Shown: positions 23,465 through 32,307 of the stretch, one piece after another | Position numbering within the stretch: the stretch's first letter is position 1 | Layout: each line of letters begins with the position of its first letter | DNA from: a virus | DNA: 49,411 nucleotides | IMG/VR virus record: IMGVR_UViG_3300045941_000150 | Location: 1 to 49,411 of that record | Strand: one strand, 5' to 3' | Notes under the pieces: model-generated | What the model was told of the DNA's origin: nothing | What the model saw: the letters and a program-made list of their open reading frames with translations, nothing else | The model's database searches: none | Made by a program: the position numbers and the translations under genes

Positions 23465-23926
23465 ATGGCGGCGAAGTTCGAAACCAAGATCAGGAAGGCC
23501 CGGTTCGTAGTCTCGCCCTACACGGCCCAGGAAATGATCAGGTACGGGCAAGTCGTAATCGATTCCAACTTAGCCAGGTGGGACCGCGCCGTCGATGCCA
23601 ACGATGGAGTGGCGCCTCCGCTGAGGCCTCGCTATGCCGCTTTCAAGTCCAAGCGATACGGCAGCACGCTACGCGATCTGAAACTCACCGGACGTCTGCG
23701 GCGCTCTCTGAAGGTGCTTACCGCGAGCGTGTACCGCGCAACGATGGGGCCTATGGATGGCATCCACACACGCAGCCAGAAGCGCCGGAGCCTGACCTTC
23801 GGGGATGTCCTGGCCATTCTCAATCGCCGCTGGCGCATGTGGGGCGTGTCGCCGCTGGACCAAACCACCGTCGTCCACAAGATGATGGAACGCCCGATCA
23901 TTCAGGCGAAGAACGTAGCAGCGTAA
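23465..23926 (+). CDS. Putative virion morphogenesis/tail completion protein
   Basis: 153 residues, start directly at the previous stop (TGAATG). Helical N-terminus then LKLTGRLRRSLKVLTASVYRATMG and VLAILNRRWRMWGVSPLD. The LTGxLRxSL pattern resembles HK97 gp10/Mu-type virion morphogenesis proteins that act at the head-tail junction or tail end. Its location before the tape measure supports a tail role. Confidence 0.55.
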   Translation: MAAKFETKIRKARFVVSPYTAQEMIRYGQVVIDSNLARWDRAVDANDGVAPPLRPRYAAFKSKRYGSTLRDLKLTGRLRRSLKVLTASVYRATMGPMDGIHTRSQKRRSLTFGDVLAILNRRWRMWGVSPLDQTTVVHKMMERPIIQAKNVAA

Positions 23927-23927
23927 C

Positions 23928-26900
23928 ATGGCGGCGCAGGAAGTCATCGTTCTCGAGGTTGACCCGACGAGTGCGCTCAAGGCGCAGCAGGCGACGGCGA
24001 AGGGCTTCGCTGAGACTGAAGCCCGGGCAAAACAGGCAACGGCCGCGATCGCCGAGACAGCCGAACAGGCCGGTCAGCAGACAATTCGCCTCATCGATCG
24101 GAGTAAGAATTCCATCGACCGCATCGCTGCATCAGCTGAGAAGCGGGCTTCACAAATCGGCAGGAGCGCACTGGAGCGACTCGAGTCTCAGCGCACTTTT
24201 GATTTAAACCGCGTGGCTGGCGATCCGCGGGCCATCGAGCGTGTGGCGCAGGCTTATTCCAGGCTGATTGCTGAGCAGAAAAAGGCCGATGCTGCGGCCG
24301 GTGGGTTCGGAGACAGACTGCGGCATGCACTCGAGAACCCGCGTGGCGCGCTCGATGCGTTGATCGGCGGACTTACAGGATTGCCTGGGCTTATCGCGGC
24401 CGGAGCAACCGCGGCTATAGGGCTCGGTGTCGGAGTATTCAAAGTCGTCAGTGGCATGGCGGACTGGGTCGAAAAATTAGATCAGGTCGCTATGCAAACC
24501 GGACTGACGACCGAGCAAGTTCAGCTATTGACAGCGGCTGCAAAAACCCAAGGTGTTCAGGCAGACATCATAACCGGAATAATGCGCGGGCTCTCCAAAA
24601 CGATGACAGAGAGCACGGCAGACGCGATTAAGTTGCGTAAGGAATTGGCCGCAATGGGCGTCAGCGGCAAAGATCCCTTCGAAGTATTTCTGAGTATCGG
24701 AGAGGCGCTCAGTAAAATCCAAGATCCATTCGAACGTTTTAATAAGGCCAACGAAATCCTCGGGCGGTCGGGCGGCGAAGCTCTGAAATTGTTTAACGGG
24801 CAACTGCGCCAAACGGTAGAGGGAATCAAGGAGATGGGCGCGGCGCTCGATGAGAACGCGCTGGCAGCCATGCGCCGAATGGACCAGCGGCTCGATGAAG
24901 CCGGCGTTCGATGGGATACCTGGCTCAAAAAGGGAAAGGCTGCAATCGTCGATCTTGTCGATGCATGGATTACACAATCAGACCGTCTGCAATCGTTAGC
25001 TCCAGTAGGCGGAGATCCCTTTTCGGAAGTAGCCAAGCGACTTTCTCCAACCGAGCTTGAAGAGCGCGTAAGGCGCGACGCAGCGACCAGGGAACAGCGT
25101 GATATCGCGGCCGGAAGGGCGGTCGTAGCCGAATTCGAACGGAAACGCGGACAGGGCTTAGCCGGACTCCAGGCCAGCCAAGCCGCACTTACGCAGCAGC
25201 GTCAGGACGCGTTAGGTCGAGTCGGACGGCTCGGCATCGGCGAAGCAGCAGCACGTACCGCGGTGGCCGATGTCCAGCGGCTGGACAAGGAAATAGCCAG
25301 TGTGCAGGCTCGCATCAAGGCTATCCAGGAAGCACCGGCAAAGGCGGAAGCAGAGCGGCGTCAGGCGGAAGCACTGGATAAGGCGCTGCACGGTAAGCGA
25401 CTGGAGATGATCCGGCAATCCGAAAAAGAAGCTCTTGATTCTGCAGCCAGGCAAGCGGAAGAAATGATTGCGCTCGATGGGCGCGTAGCTCAAGCCAGGA
25501 CCGAATATCAGCGCGAAACCGGAGAGATGCAGGACCGTATCCGGCAAACCAATTTTGACCAGCAGATGGTCATGCTCGAGCGCAGCCGCGACGAGCAGCT
25601 TCGCAGCCTGGAAGCTGTCACGGCGCGGACGGTATCAGAAAAGATTGCACTTGAGCAACAGAAACTCGAGATTGAACTGGAATATCTGAAGCGGGCTGAA
25701 GAATTGAATCTCGCCAGCGTGCAGCGTCAGAACCAGTCCGAAATCGACCAGGCTTATCGGCTGGCGCAGACGAAAGAGGACCTGGAGAATCGGCTCACCA
25801 TTCTTCAGCAGGAATCCGCGCAACGCGTGGCAATCGCGCGTGATGATGCGGAGGCACGGATTAGGGCGACACAACAGGAATCCGTGAACCGTCAAGCTGC
25901 CACCATGCAGACCGAATATGAAAGGGCCTTCGACCGTATCCAGAACGGCTTCGAGGGCCTGTTCGACGCACTGCTAACGCGATCCCGGTCGTTTGGCCAG
26001 GCGTTGCTCGGTATGCTCCAGGCTGTGCTGCTGACTCCGCTGAAACAGGCAATGTCCGCAACCGTGGCCGGCGTGCTGACAGGTCGCGGCGGCGGGGCGC
26101 TTGGCGGGCTATTCGGTGGACTCCCAGGGCTCGGAGGAATTGGCATACCCGGGGCGCCCGGCGGTACTCCTGGGTTTGCCGGACCAGTCGGAGGTCTCGG
26201 TTCGATCGGCAACGCGGCCGGGCTCCTGGGGCTCTCCGGTATCGGCTCGCTGGCTCTCGGAGGCGGGATGCTCGGCGGGCTCGGAGCCTTCAAACTTGGG
26301 CAGCGCGGCGGTATCGGCGGTGCACTCGCACCCGGGCTGGGCGCTTTGAGCGGGATGCTCGGATTCGGCGGACTTACAGCTATGTTCCCAGCACTGGCTG
26401 CCGCTGGGCCTTTCGGGCTCATCGCGGCTGGCGGCATTGGTGCGTTCGCCGGCATACTCGGGTTGCTCCGCGGGAAATCTACCGATAAGATCCGCGAGAA
26501 AATCCGAGGGGCTTACGGCATCGACATCCGCGAGAAGAACATCCTTGAGCAAATCGCCGGAATTACCAAGCAGAACTTCGGCGGCAACATCGATATGGCG
26601 ATTAGCTCGCAGCCCATCCGCGAATTGATCAATCTCTACTCGATGGCTTTCGGCGGCCGTAGCATGGGTCTCTCGAACGTGGCGAGGCCGGTGAGCGTGT
26701 TCCAGTCCGGCGGCCAGATCACGCAGGCGCCATCGGCTTACTCTGCAGCGCCGCCAGCGGGAAGCCGCGGAATGACCGTCGTGATGCCTGTGCAGGTCGT
26801 CGGGGCGCGTGAATTCCTCACCCAGGAAACGACGACGGTAATCGCGCGCAGCGGAAACGTCGTGCAAGGCGCGGTGCTATCCGCGCAGCGGGCCAATGTC

Positions 26901-26954
26901 GGGCGCCGGAAATCCGCAACCAACATGCTGGCACCAAACTTAATCACTTCGTAA
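23928..26954 (+). CDS. Tape measure protein
   Basis: 1008 residues, the longest helical protein of the tail block. Coiled-coil sequence covers about 1-130 and 380-680, with a hydrophobic stretch about 140-190 (LIGGLTGLPGLIAAGATAAIGLGVG) and a long Gly-rich hydrophobic region about 700-850. These are typical of tape measures, which set tail length and help form a channel in the host membrane. By lambda scaling the length predicts a tail of roughly 150 nm. No lytic or peptidase motif was seen. Confidence 0.9.
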   Translation: MAAQEVIVLEVDPTSALKAQQATAKGFAETEARAKQATAAIAETAEQAGQQTIRLIDRSKNSIDRIAASAEKRASQIGRSALERLESQRTFDLNRVAGDPRAIERVAQAYSRLIAEQKKADAAAGGFGDRLRHALENPRGALDALIGGLTGLPGLIAAGATAAIGLGVGVFKVVSGMADWVEKLDQVAMQTGLTTEQVQLLTAAAKTQGVQADIITGIMRGLSKTMTESTADAIKLRKELAAMGVSGKDPFEVFLSIGEALSKIQDPFERFNKANEILGRSGGEALKLFNGQLRQTVEGIKEMGAALDENALAAMRRMDQRLDEAGVRWDTWLKKGKAAIVDLVDAWITQSDRLQSLAPVGGDPFSEVAKRLSPTELEERVRRDAATREQRDIAAGRAVVAEFERKRGQGLAGLQASQAALTQQRQDALGRVGRLGIGEAAARTAVADVQRLDKEIASVQARIKAIQEAPAKAEAERRQAEALDKALHGKRLEMIRQSEKEALDSAARQAEEMIALDGRVAQARTEYQRETGEMQDRIRQTNFDQQMVMLERSRDEQLRSLEAVTARTVSEKIALEQQKLEIELEYLKRAEELNLASVQRQNQSEIDQAYRLAQTKEDLENRLTILQQESAQRVAIARDDAEARIRATQQESVNRQAATMQTEYERAFDRIQNGFEGLFDALLTRSRSFGQALLGMLQAVLLTPLKQAMSATVAGVLTGRGGGALGGLFGGLPGLGGIGIPGAPGGTPGFAGPVGGLGSIGNAAGLLGLSGIGSLALGGGMLGGLGAFKLGQRGGIGGALAPGLGALSGMLGFGGLTAMFPALAAAGPFGLIAAGGIGAFAGILGLLRGKSTDKIREKIRGAYGIDIREKNILEQIAGITKQNFGGNIDMAISSQPIRELINLYSMAFGGRSMGLSNVARPVSVFQSGGQITQAPSAYSAAPPAGSRGMTVVMPVQVVGAREFLTQETTTVIARSGNVVQGAVLSAQRANVGRRKSATNMLAPNLITS

Positions 26955-26971
26955 AGAAGAAAGGTAAAAGA

Positions 26972-27268
26972 ATGCCATACGAAAACCCAATCTGGTCGCT
27001 GACAGCGGCCGAAGCTGACGAACAAGTGGTCTGGCTGAATGCCAATGGCATGGCTACTGCCGGTTCGATCTATGACATGTACAAGGCTGATTACCGGGAG
27101 CCAAACCACGGACAGCAAATTCCTCCCGACGAAAGCGGGGAATGGCTGACTGATTTTGCCAACAAAACTACCGGCTACAGCCTGGGAATGATCAAAGACC
27201 GACGCGGGAAGTACGAAGAGGCAGTCGCCGTTCAAATGACCAAGGACGATACGGGACACAAGCAGTAA
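26972..27268 (+). CDS. Hypothetical tail-region protein
   Basis: 98 residues with GAAAGG upstream of ATG. Mixed sequence (IWSLTAAEADEQVVWLNANG, NKTTGYSLGMIKDRRGKYEEA). No recognised family. Between tape measure and distal tail-like gene, so probably a small tail component. Confidence 0.6.
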   Translation: MPYENPIWSLTAAEADEQVVWLNANGMATAGSIYDMYKADYREPNHGQQIPPDESGEWLTDFANKTTGYSLGMIKDRRGKYEEAVAVQMTKDDTGHKQ

Positions 27269-27273
27269 CCTGA

Positions 27274-27669
27274 ATGCCAGGTTCCGTCCAGAACGCCGCT
27301 CCCGTGGCTGTGATGCCGCGGTTTCTTGCCTCGCAGTTCACGCACTCGCGCGAGGTATGGGTCCAGCAGAATTTTTACCGCGACGGTGAGCGGCAGACCG
27401 GGCTACTGGCCAATACGAGCCGCAAACGATTTAATGCAACCTTCATCGGCCCAGCGTCGGAACTCACAGCCATGCGCGAGTTTTATATGGCCCGCAAAGC
27501 AGGGACAGAACCGTTTTGGTTTTACTACCTGCCCGAGACCGGCTATGTGTATGATCCAAGCGGTATCAGTTCTACAGGCCGCTACGCTGTCGTTTTCGCG
27601 AACACCTGGGAGCAGATGGTTGGAATAGCCCGTTCACAGGTCCAGATCCAACTCCTCGAGGTGAACTGA
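27274..27669 (+). CDS. Distal tail-like protein (gpM/DIT type)
   Basis: 131 residues. The pattern HSREVWVQQNFYRDGERQTG, RFNATFIGP and MREFYMARKAGTEPFWFY resembles the N-terminal region of the tail hub at 39408 (RFYLGDGRKRHSFRRSRL, LRDFWEDRTGPYQPFTY). It probably forms a distal ring at the tail tip. The overlap with the next gene is one base. Confidence 0.6.
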   Translation: MPGSVQNAAPVAVMPRFLASQFTHSREVWVQQNFYRDGERQTGLLANTSRKRFNATFIGPASELTAMREFYMARKAGTEPFWFYYLPETGYVYDPSGISSTGRYAVVFANTWEQMVGIARSQVQIQLLEVN

Positions 27670-28076
27670 TGGCTAATACGTTCTACCCGAAGGCCAAGAA
27701 AGCCTGGGCCAAAGGTCAAGTCAACTGGGAAGGCGACACCATCAAAGTCCAACTCGTGGATACTGCGGCCTATACCTACTCGGCAGCGCACGAGTTCCTC
27801 TCCGAATTGCCGATCGGCGCCCGTGTTGGAGCCGCAATAACGCTTGCTAATAAAACCGCTGCAGACGGTGGAGTACTCGACGCCGACGATGGCAGCTTTG
27901 TAGCGCTGGCCGGACCACAATTAGAAGCTATCGTCATCTATCAATACACCGGCGTGGAATCGACATCACGGCTGCTCTTGTACCTCGACTTCGGCGTGGG
28001 GATTCCTTATACTCCGAACTCGTCAACCGTCCCTCTGATCTGGGACAACGGCTCCTCAAAAATTGCTAGATTGTGA
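27669..28076 (+). CDS. Conserved-looking phage structural protein
   Basis: 135 residues, ATG at a TGATG junction. KAKKAWAKGQVNWEGDTIKV, LVDTAAYTYSAAHEFLSELP and a C-terminal YLDFGVGIPYTPN are beta-rich and occur as a block in phage structural proteins of unknown role. Positioned directly upstream of the fibre genes. Confidence 0.6.
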   Translation: MANTFYPKAKKAWAKGQVNWEGDTIKVQLVDTAAYTYSAAHEFLSELPIGARVGAAITLANKTAADGGVLDADDGSFVALAGPQLEAIVIYQYTGVESTSRLLLYLDFGVGIPYTPNSSTVPLIWDNGSSKIARL

Positions 28077-29956
28077 CACGATTATCTTTAATTGCGCTGT
28101 TCTTTGCGGCCTCGTTATCTGCACAGAACCCGAATACCGCCGTGTTCCCGGGCGCGATCCTCACAGATGCAGTTTCCACGGTAGCGAAAGACCGCGCCGT
28201 CTCAGTTCTTGATGCTTCCATCGATGCCGATGATCTTACACTCCAGGTCGATACCGGGCATGGCGTAAGGTTCAACCGCGCGTTCATGCTAATCACAATC
28301 GAAGACGAGCAAATGATGGTCTGCTCTGTCGCGGGAGATACTCTCACTATCTGTCCTGGGACTCGTGGCTTCTCGTGGACTAACGCAGCCAGTCATTCCA
28401 ACGGCTCTGACGTGAGCGGCAATTACGTGGAATGGATTATGAACCAAAGCCTTGCAGAAATAAAAGCTGTTCAGACATTCCTCGGTATTAACGGCCTCAA
28501 TATACTACGCACGAACGCTGACAACATCACCACCGCGGAAACTACGACGACATTTCAGCCAGGCACAACGAAGCCCGGGTTCCGCGTGGGGTGCGGACCG
28601 TTGCCGACAACTCCCGGGACCGGCGGCGTGCTTCATTGCAACTCAGCCAGCGCGAACGATCCGTACTGGAACGACGGCACGGCCTGGCGCAACCTCGCAC
28701 AAAGCTTCACCGGCATAGCGAACCGCGGCTTCGAACGCACCGGCACTAACTTTTCTATAGACTCTACTGTTCATGGTTACGACCACGGCAACCTCATCGT
28801 AACGGTCTACGATTACGACACCAGCAATCAAATCCTGGCCGCGGTGCATGTTGCCAGGACCGCGCCGTTCGCCATAAGCCTCGCTGGCAATCTCCCATCG
28901 TCCCGGCACATGTGGGTGACGATCGCTGGCTGGGGCGGACCGAGCGGCGCCGGCACGGGCGACGTGACGGGAGGCGCCGTGTTGACGACGAATAACTCTC
29001 TCGTGAAGGTCGGCACGACGGACGGAGGCCTCGTAGAAGCTGCAGCTTCCGACGTCGTAGCGGAGTTCGGCGGCGGGAGCTGCTCGGGCTACCTGAAGAG
29101 CGACGGTAGCTGCGATACACCGTCCGGCGGCATCAGCGACGGCGACAAAGGTGAGATTACAGTTTCTGCTGGTGGTGGTACTTGGACGATCGACAACGGA
29201 GTGATTACAAACGTTAAGGTAGCAACCGGGATCGACGCGGCGAAGATCGCCGACGGCAGTGTGGCAAACGCAGCCTTCCAGCGTATTTCCGACCTGACTT
29301 CACCCGTCCAAGCGCAGCTCGACGGCAAAGTTGGCGGCGCTGCCGGCCTGACGGCAGATAACTCGCTCGTCAAGATCAGCACGACGGACGGGCAGATCAT
29401 CGCAGCCGGTTACGCGGACGTGGTTGCGGAATGGACCGCTTGCAGCAGTGGTTACCTGAAATTCGATGGCACCTGCGACACGCCGGCGGCCGGGGCGAGC
29501 CTGGAAACGGCTGGATCAAACGGAACGAACACGACGAACGCCGGAGACAACACGACCGCTGCGCGCAGTGACCACGAGCACTTAATAATCTGGGCTCGCG
29601 GTTGGCCGTTCGAATCTACTCCAGCAACAGGCGAATACTCACTCAACATGAGAGCGCCAGCGCAATGCGGCGGGTCAATCAGTGTAGAAACCATCGTGGT
29701 GACGGCCAAAACCAGAGGATCTGCATTTACATTCAACATTACGAAGTACGCGAACAGCACATCTCTAGCCAGCGGCGCCAATTTGTTCTCATCCACGCAG
29801 ACCTACAACACGAGCGGAAATCTCAGCCAGGAGTTTACTCCCAACCAAAACAACACCTCACTGAACACCAGCGACATTTTTGCACTGAACATCGTATCCA
29901 TTACTGGCACGAATGATTTCTCAGTAGTCATCGAGGGACGATGCAAAAACAGATAA
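28073..29956 (+). CDS. Secreted-looking fibre/virion protein with duplicated Cys-loop unit
   Basis: 627 residues from GTG (GTGA overlap). A clear Sec signal (LSLIALFFAASLSAQ, cleavage before Gln 18) precedes a beta domain (VSVLDASIDADDLTLQVDTGHG) seen in fibre proteins. About residues 300-475 hold two copies of a unit ending in CSGYLKSDGSCDTP and CSSGYLKFDGTCDTP. A C-terminal beta domain follows. Phage fibres normally lack signal peptides, so this is either a fibre with an exported form or a host-surface protein. Confidence 0.7.
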   Translation: MTRLSLIALFFAASLSAQNPNTAVFPGAILTDAVSTVAKDRAVSVLDASIDADDLTLQVDTGHGVRFNRAFMLITIEDEQMMVCSVAGDTLTICPGTRGFSWTNAASHSNGSDVSGNYVEWIMNQSLAEIKAVQTFLGINGLNILRTNADNITTAETTTTFQPGTTKPGFRVGCGPLPTTPGTGGVLHCNSASANDPYWNDGTAWRNLAQSFTGIANRGFERTGTNFSIDSTVHGYDHGNLIVTVYDYDTSNQILAAVHVARTAPFAISLAGNLPSSRHMWVTIAGWGGPSGAGTGDVTGGAVLTTNNSLVKVGTTDGGLVEAAASDVVAEFGGGSCSGYLKSDGSCDTPSGGISDGDKGEITVSAGGGTWTIDNGVITNVKVATGIDAAKIADGSVANAAFQRISDLTSPVQAQLDGKVGGAAGLTADNSLVKISTTDGQIIAAGYADVVAEWTACSSGYLKFDGTCDTPAAGASLETAGSNGTNTTNAGDNTTAARSDHEHLIIWARGWPFESTPATGEYSLNMRAPAQCGGSISVETIVVTAKTRGSAFTFNITKYANSTSLASGANLFSSTQTYNTSGNLSQEFTPNQNNTSLNTSDIFALNIVSITGTNDFSVVIEGRCKNR

Positions 29957-31257
29957 CGACAAAGGTTCTATTATTGTTGCTCGCTGGCTCTACGTGCTTC
30001 GCTTCGAAGTCCGGGTTAAAACTCTCCTATGGGGTGCTGACAATCACCGGTTCCACCGGAAACAAATCCGTCACTGGTTTAGACTTCACGCCAAAAGCGG
30101 GCCTGTTCATAATCAATTCTCAGGCTTCGCAGAACGCGGCCGGCACTTCGTCAGGCATAGGCTGGGGAGTCTCCATATCAACCAGTAAGCGCGTAACAAA
30201 TTTCGTCCGTCGGGTGAACGCCAGCACGACGTACTTCGGCAGACACTCGGAAGGCGCCACTCTCGTAACATTAGATACAACAGGCGCCATAAACTTCGAA
30301 GCTGACTTTGTTTCCTGGAACAGTGACGGGTTCACACTCAATGTGTCGACATCGCCAGCAGTAAGCTTCTATGCCCAGTGGTGGGTGTGGGACGGGATAG
30401 AGGTCCAAGGTAATCTCGTACAGTTTGATTCTCGTACCTCTCCCGGTTCGCAACCATACACGGGAATGGGGTTCAAGTCTGACGTGCTCATTGTTCTATC
30501 AATGGGGATGACAGCAACTATCCCGACGACCGATGGTAATTCGCGTCCAGGGTTCGGATTCGCTACACATGACGCCGATGGCACTATCAGACAGGCAGGC
30601 CTCGGCAATAAGCATGTCAGCGGGGCGAACTCCGCGCGACGAGCGCAAAGTACTTCCAGTCTGATCTACATACCAGATACCAGTGCGATGTGGCTGGAGG
30701 GCGCCCTCACGTCCTTTGACGCGGACGGCTTTACCGTCAACTATTCGACTGTGCAGGCAAGTGCTGTAAAGTTGTGGGCGCTCGGACTGACAGGCCTACG
30801 TGGATACGTCAGCTCGTTCAACCAGAACACCAGCACAGGCAGTCAGCCAATTACAGCAGTAGGAAGGCAACCGCAAGCTATTATCATGGCCAGCTTCTGC
30901 CGGGCGACCGCAACGGCACAGCAGACCGACGGCACGGTATCGATCGGCGGTGCATCTGGCTCCAATCAGGGAAACAATGCGTTCACTTGCACGAGCGGCT
31001 CTAACAATAATGGGCACGCGAACTACAACAATCAGATCCTTACCTGCCTAACAGGGGGAACCCCCACTGTTAACAGCCAAGCCTCCTTTACATCGTTCGA
31101 TTCTACTGGCTTCACCATCAACAACGGCACGGCCGATGCTACTTCTCGCGAGGTAATCTACCTGACCATGAGCCCATTGCCATTGTCAAGATTTCTGATA
31201 ACAAGAGGTCCTACGCTGAGAAACATGCTATGGCAATTACCGCAATATACCGATTGA
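29941..31257 (+). CDS. Secreted-looking fibre protein with tandem beta domains
   Basis: 438 residues, GAGGGA upstream of ATG. Signal-like start (KVLLLLLAGSTCFA) then two clear copies, with traces of a third, of a domain with GLDFTPKAG or AVGRQPQAI and SFDADGFTVNYS or SWNSDGFTLNVS. This repeated beta domain occurs in phage tail proteins. It probably forms an adhesin part. Overlaps the preceding gene by 16 bases and the next by 28. Confidence 0.7.
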   Translation: MQKQITTKVLLLLLAGSTCFASKSGLKLSYGVLTITGSTGNKSVTGLDFTPKAGLFIINSQASQNAAGTSSGIGWGVSISTSKRVTNFVRRVNASTTYFGRHSEGATLVTLDTTGAINFEADFVSWNSDGFTLNVSTSPAVSFYAQWWVWDGIEVQGNLVQFDSRTSPGSQPYTGMGFKSDVLIVLSMGMTATIPTTDGNSRPGFGFATHDADGTIRQAGLGNKHVSGANSARRAQSTSSLIYIPDTSAMWLEGALTSFDADGFTVNYSTVQASAVKLWALGLTGLRGYVSSFNQNTSTGSQPITAVGRQPQAIIMASFCRATATAQQTDGTVSIGGASGSNQGNNAFTCTSGSNNNGHANYNNQILTCLTGGTPTVNSQASFTSFDSTGFTINNGTADATSREVIYLTMSPLPLSRFLITRGPTLRNMLWQLPQYTD

Positions 31258-31604
31258 CAAATCGCGTTATCAAACGCACGACTTCGGACGCTGTCCCTTC
31301 CTATGACCCCAATCTGGAGGGGGCGCACCCAGAAACGGATGACTTCAACACTGATAACGGTCCGTGGAAATATGACGCTGCCTGGAATAAGGTTCCAGCT
31401 ACTCAGCAGGAGTGGGAAGACGCGCAGAAAGATCCCGAGCAGGAGAAATTAAAGGCGGCTCTTGTCGAGTTCGACGCTGCGTGCCAGGCGATGCAAGCCG
31501 CTAACCCGCAGACTTATGGCGCGTTCTACAACCTCTTCAAGCCGTTTGCGAACAGCTTGCGAGATGCCATGAAGCAGATTTACAAATCCCTCCAAAACAC
31601 ATGA
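31230..31604 (+). CDS. Hypothetical protein
   Basis: 124 residues. Mostly helical and charged (WEDAQKDPEQEKLKAALVEF, NLFKPFANSLRDAMKQIYK). It is the only gene in the fibre block without a signal sequence. Could be a small fibre chaperone or a structural protein; no family recognised. Confidence 0.6.
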   Translation: MAITAIYRLTNRVIKRTTSDAVPSYDPNLEGAHPETDDFNTDNGPWKYDAAWNKVPATQQEWEDAQKDPEQEKLKAALVEFDAACQAMQAANPQTYGAFYNLFKPFANSLRDAMKQIYKSLQNT

Positions 31605-32275
31605 TCAAAATAATACCGTTGACTCTTTTGGCGATCAGCACACTGCGCGCGCAAGGGCCAACCATTACGACAGAAACACCCTTGACGGCGTGGCTTGGAA
31701 GTGCTGCGGCAACCATTGCGCCTCCTCCACCTGTCTATAACGCTGGTCCGACAGCTTGTACGCTCGGGCCTAATCTGTTTGCAGTCGTGGGAGCCTCGAA
31801 CCCTTTCTGCAGGCTCAGTTCAGCAGCCGGACCAATCCGTTACGCTTCACTGTGGCTTCCTCCAACAGGGCTAACGTGTTTCACTGTCGCGCTGACTCAG
31901 CCATTCAATGTGGATTCCAGCCGGGCACTCAATCTGCGCTTCGCGTATACCAGGATCGGTGGAGGTACAGGCTCGGCTTCCGGGGTAACGTGCACCGGGG
32001 AATGCGCACAGTTGCGTATCAAGGTTGCGGCGCTGCGGGACTTTGATCCGATCATCACGCCCAGTTATGGATCGAGTTATCCGGTCTACCTGCCGAACGG
32101 CGGGCCGCAGTCGCGGGGCCATAAAATGACCGCTACAGCGCGCATCTTGTTCACGGCCGCTCCACTCGAACCGTTGATGGCCGAAATCTGCCGTCACGAG
32201 GATAACCAGTTCGATACATCGTCAGGCTACACCCTACTGCTCAGTCCTCTTGTTGCTGTCTGGCCCGTCCGGTAA
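31601..32275 (+). CDS. Secreted-looking adhesin-like protein
   Basis: 224 residues, ATGA overlap. Signal peptide (IIPLTLLAISTLRAQ, cleavage before Gln-Gly) followed by a beta-rich body with Cys pairs (TACTLGPNL ... FCRLSS, TCTGECAQLRI). The ending LRIKVAALRDFDPI and TARILFTAAP is like the ends of the domains in the next gene. Function unknown; exported or fibre-associated. Confidence 0.65.
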   Translation: MIKIIPLTLLAISTLRAQGPTITTETPLTAWLGSAAATIAPPPPVYNAGPTACTLGPNLFAVVGASNPFCRLSSAAGPIRYASLWLPPTGLTCFTVALTQPFNVDSSRALNLRFAYTRIGGGTGSASGVTCTGECAQLRIKVAALRDFDPIITPSYGSSYPVYLPNGGPQSRGHKMTATARILFTAAPLEPLMAEICRHEDNQFDTSSGYTLLLSPLVAVWPVR

Positions 32276-32307
32276 ATCACCTCATCCCAAAATAAAGGAA
32301 CTCTCCT

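Noticed and set aside
23392-24207. Plus-strand frame of 271 codons overlapping the morphogenesis and tape-measure genes
   Set aside because: Arg/Gln-rich shadow sequence; both overlapped genes are better supported in other frames.
25892-26455. Proline-rich minus-strand protein
   Set aside because: It is the antisense image of Gly-rich codons in the tape measure.
26109-26867. Minus-strand frame of 252 codons opposite the tape measure
   Set aside because: Composition mirrors the Gly-rich tape-measure codons; no family signal or start site.
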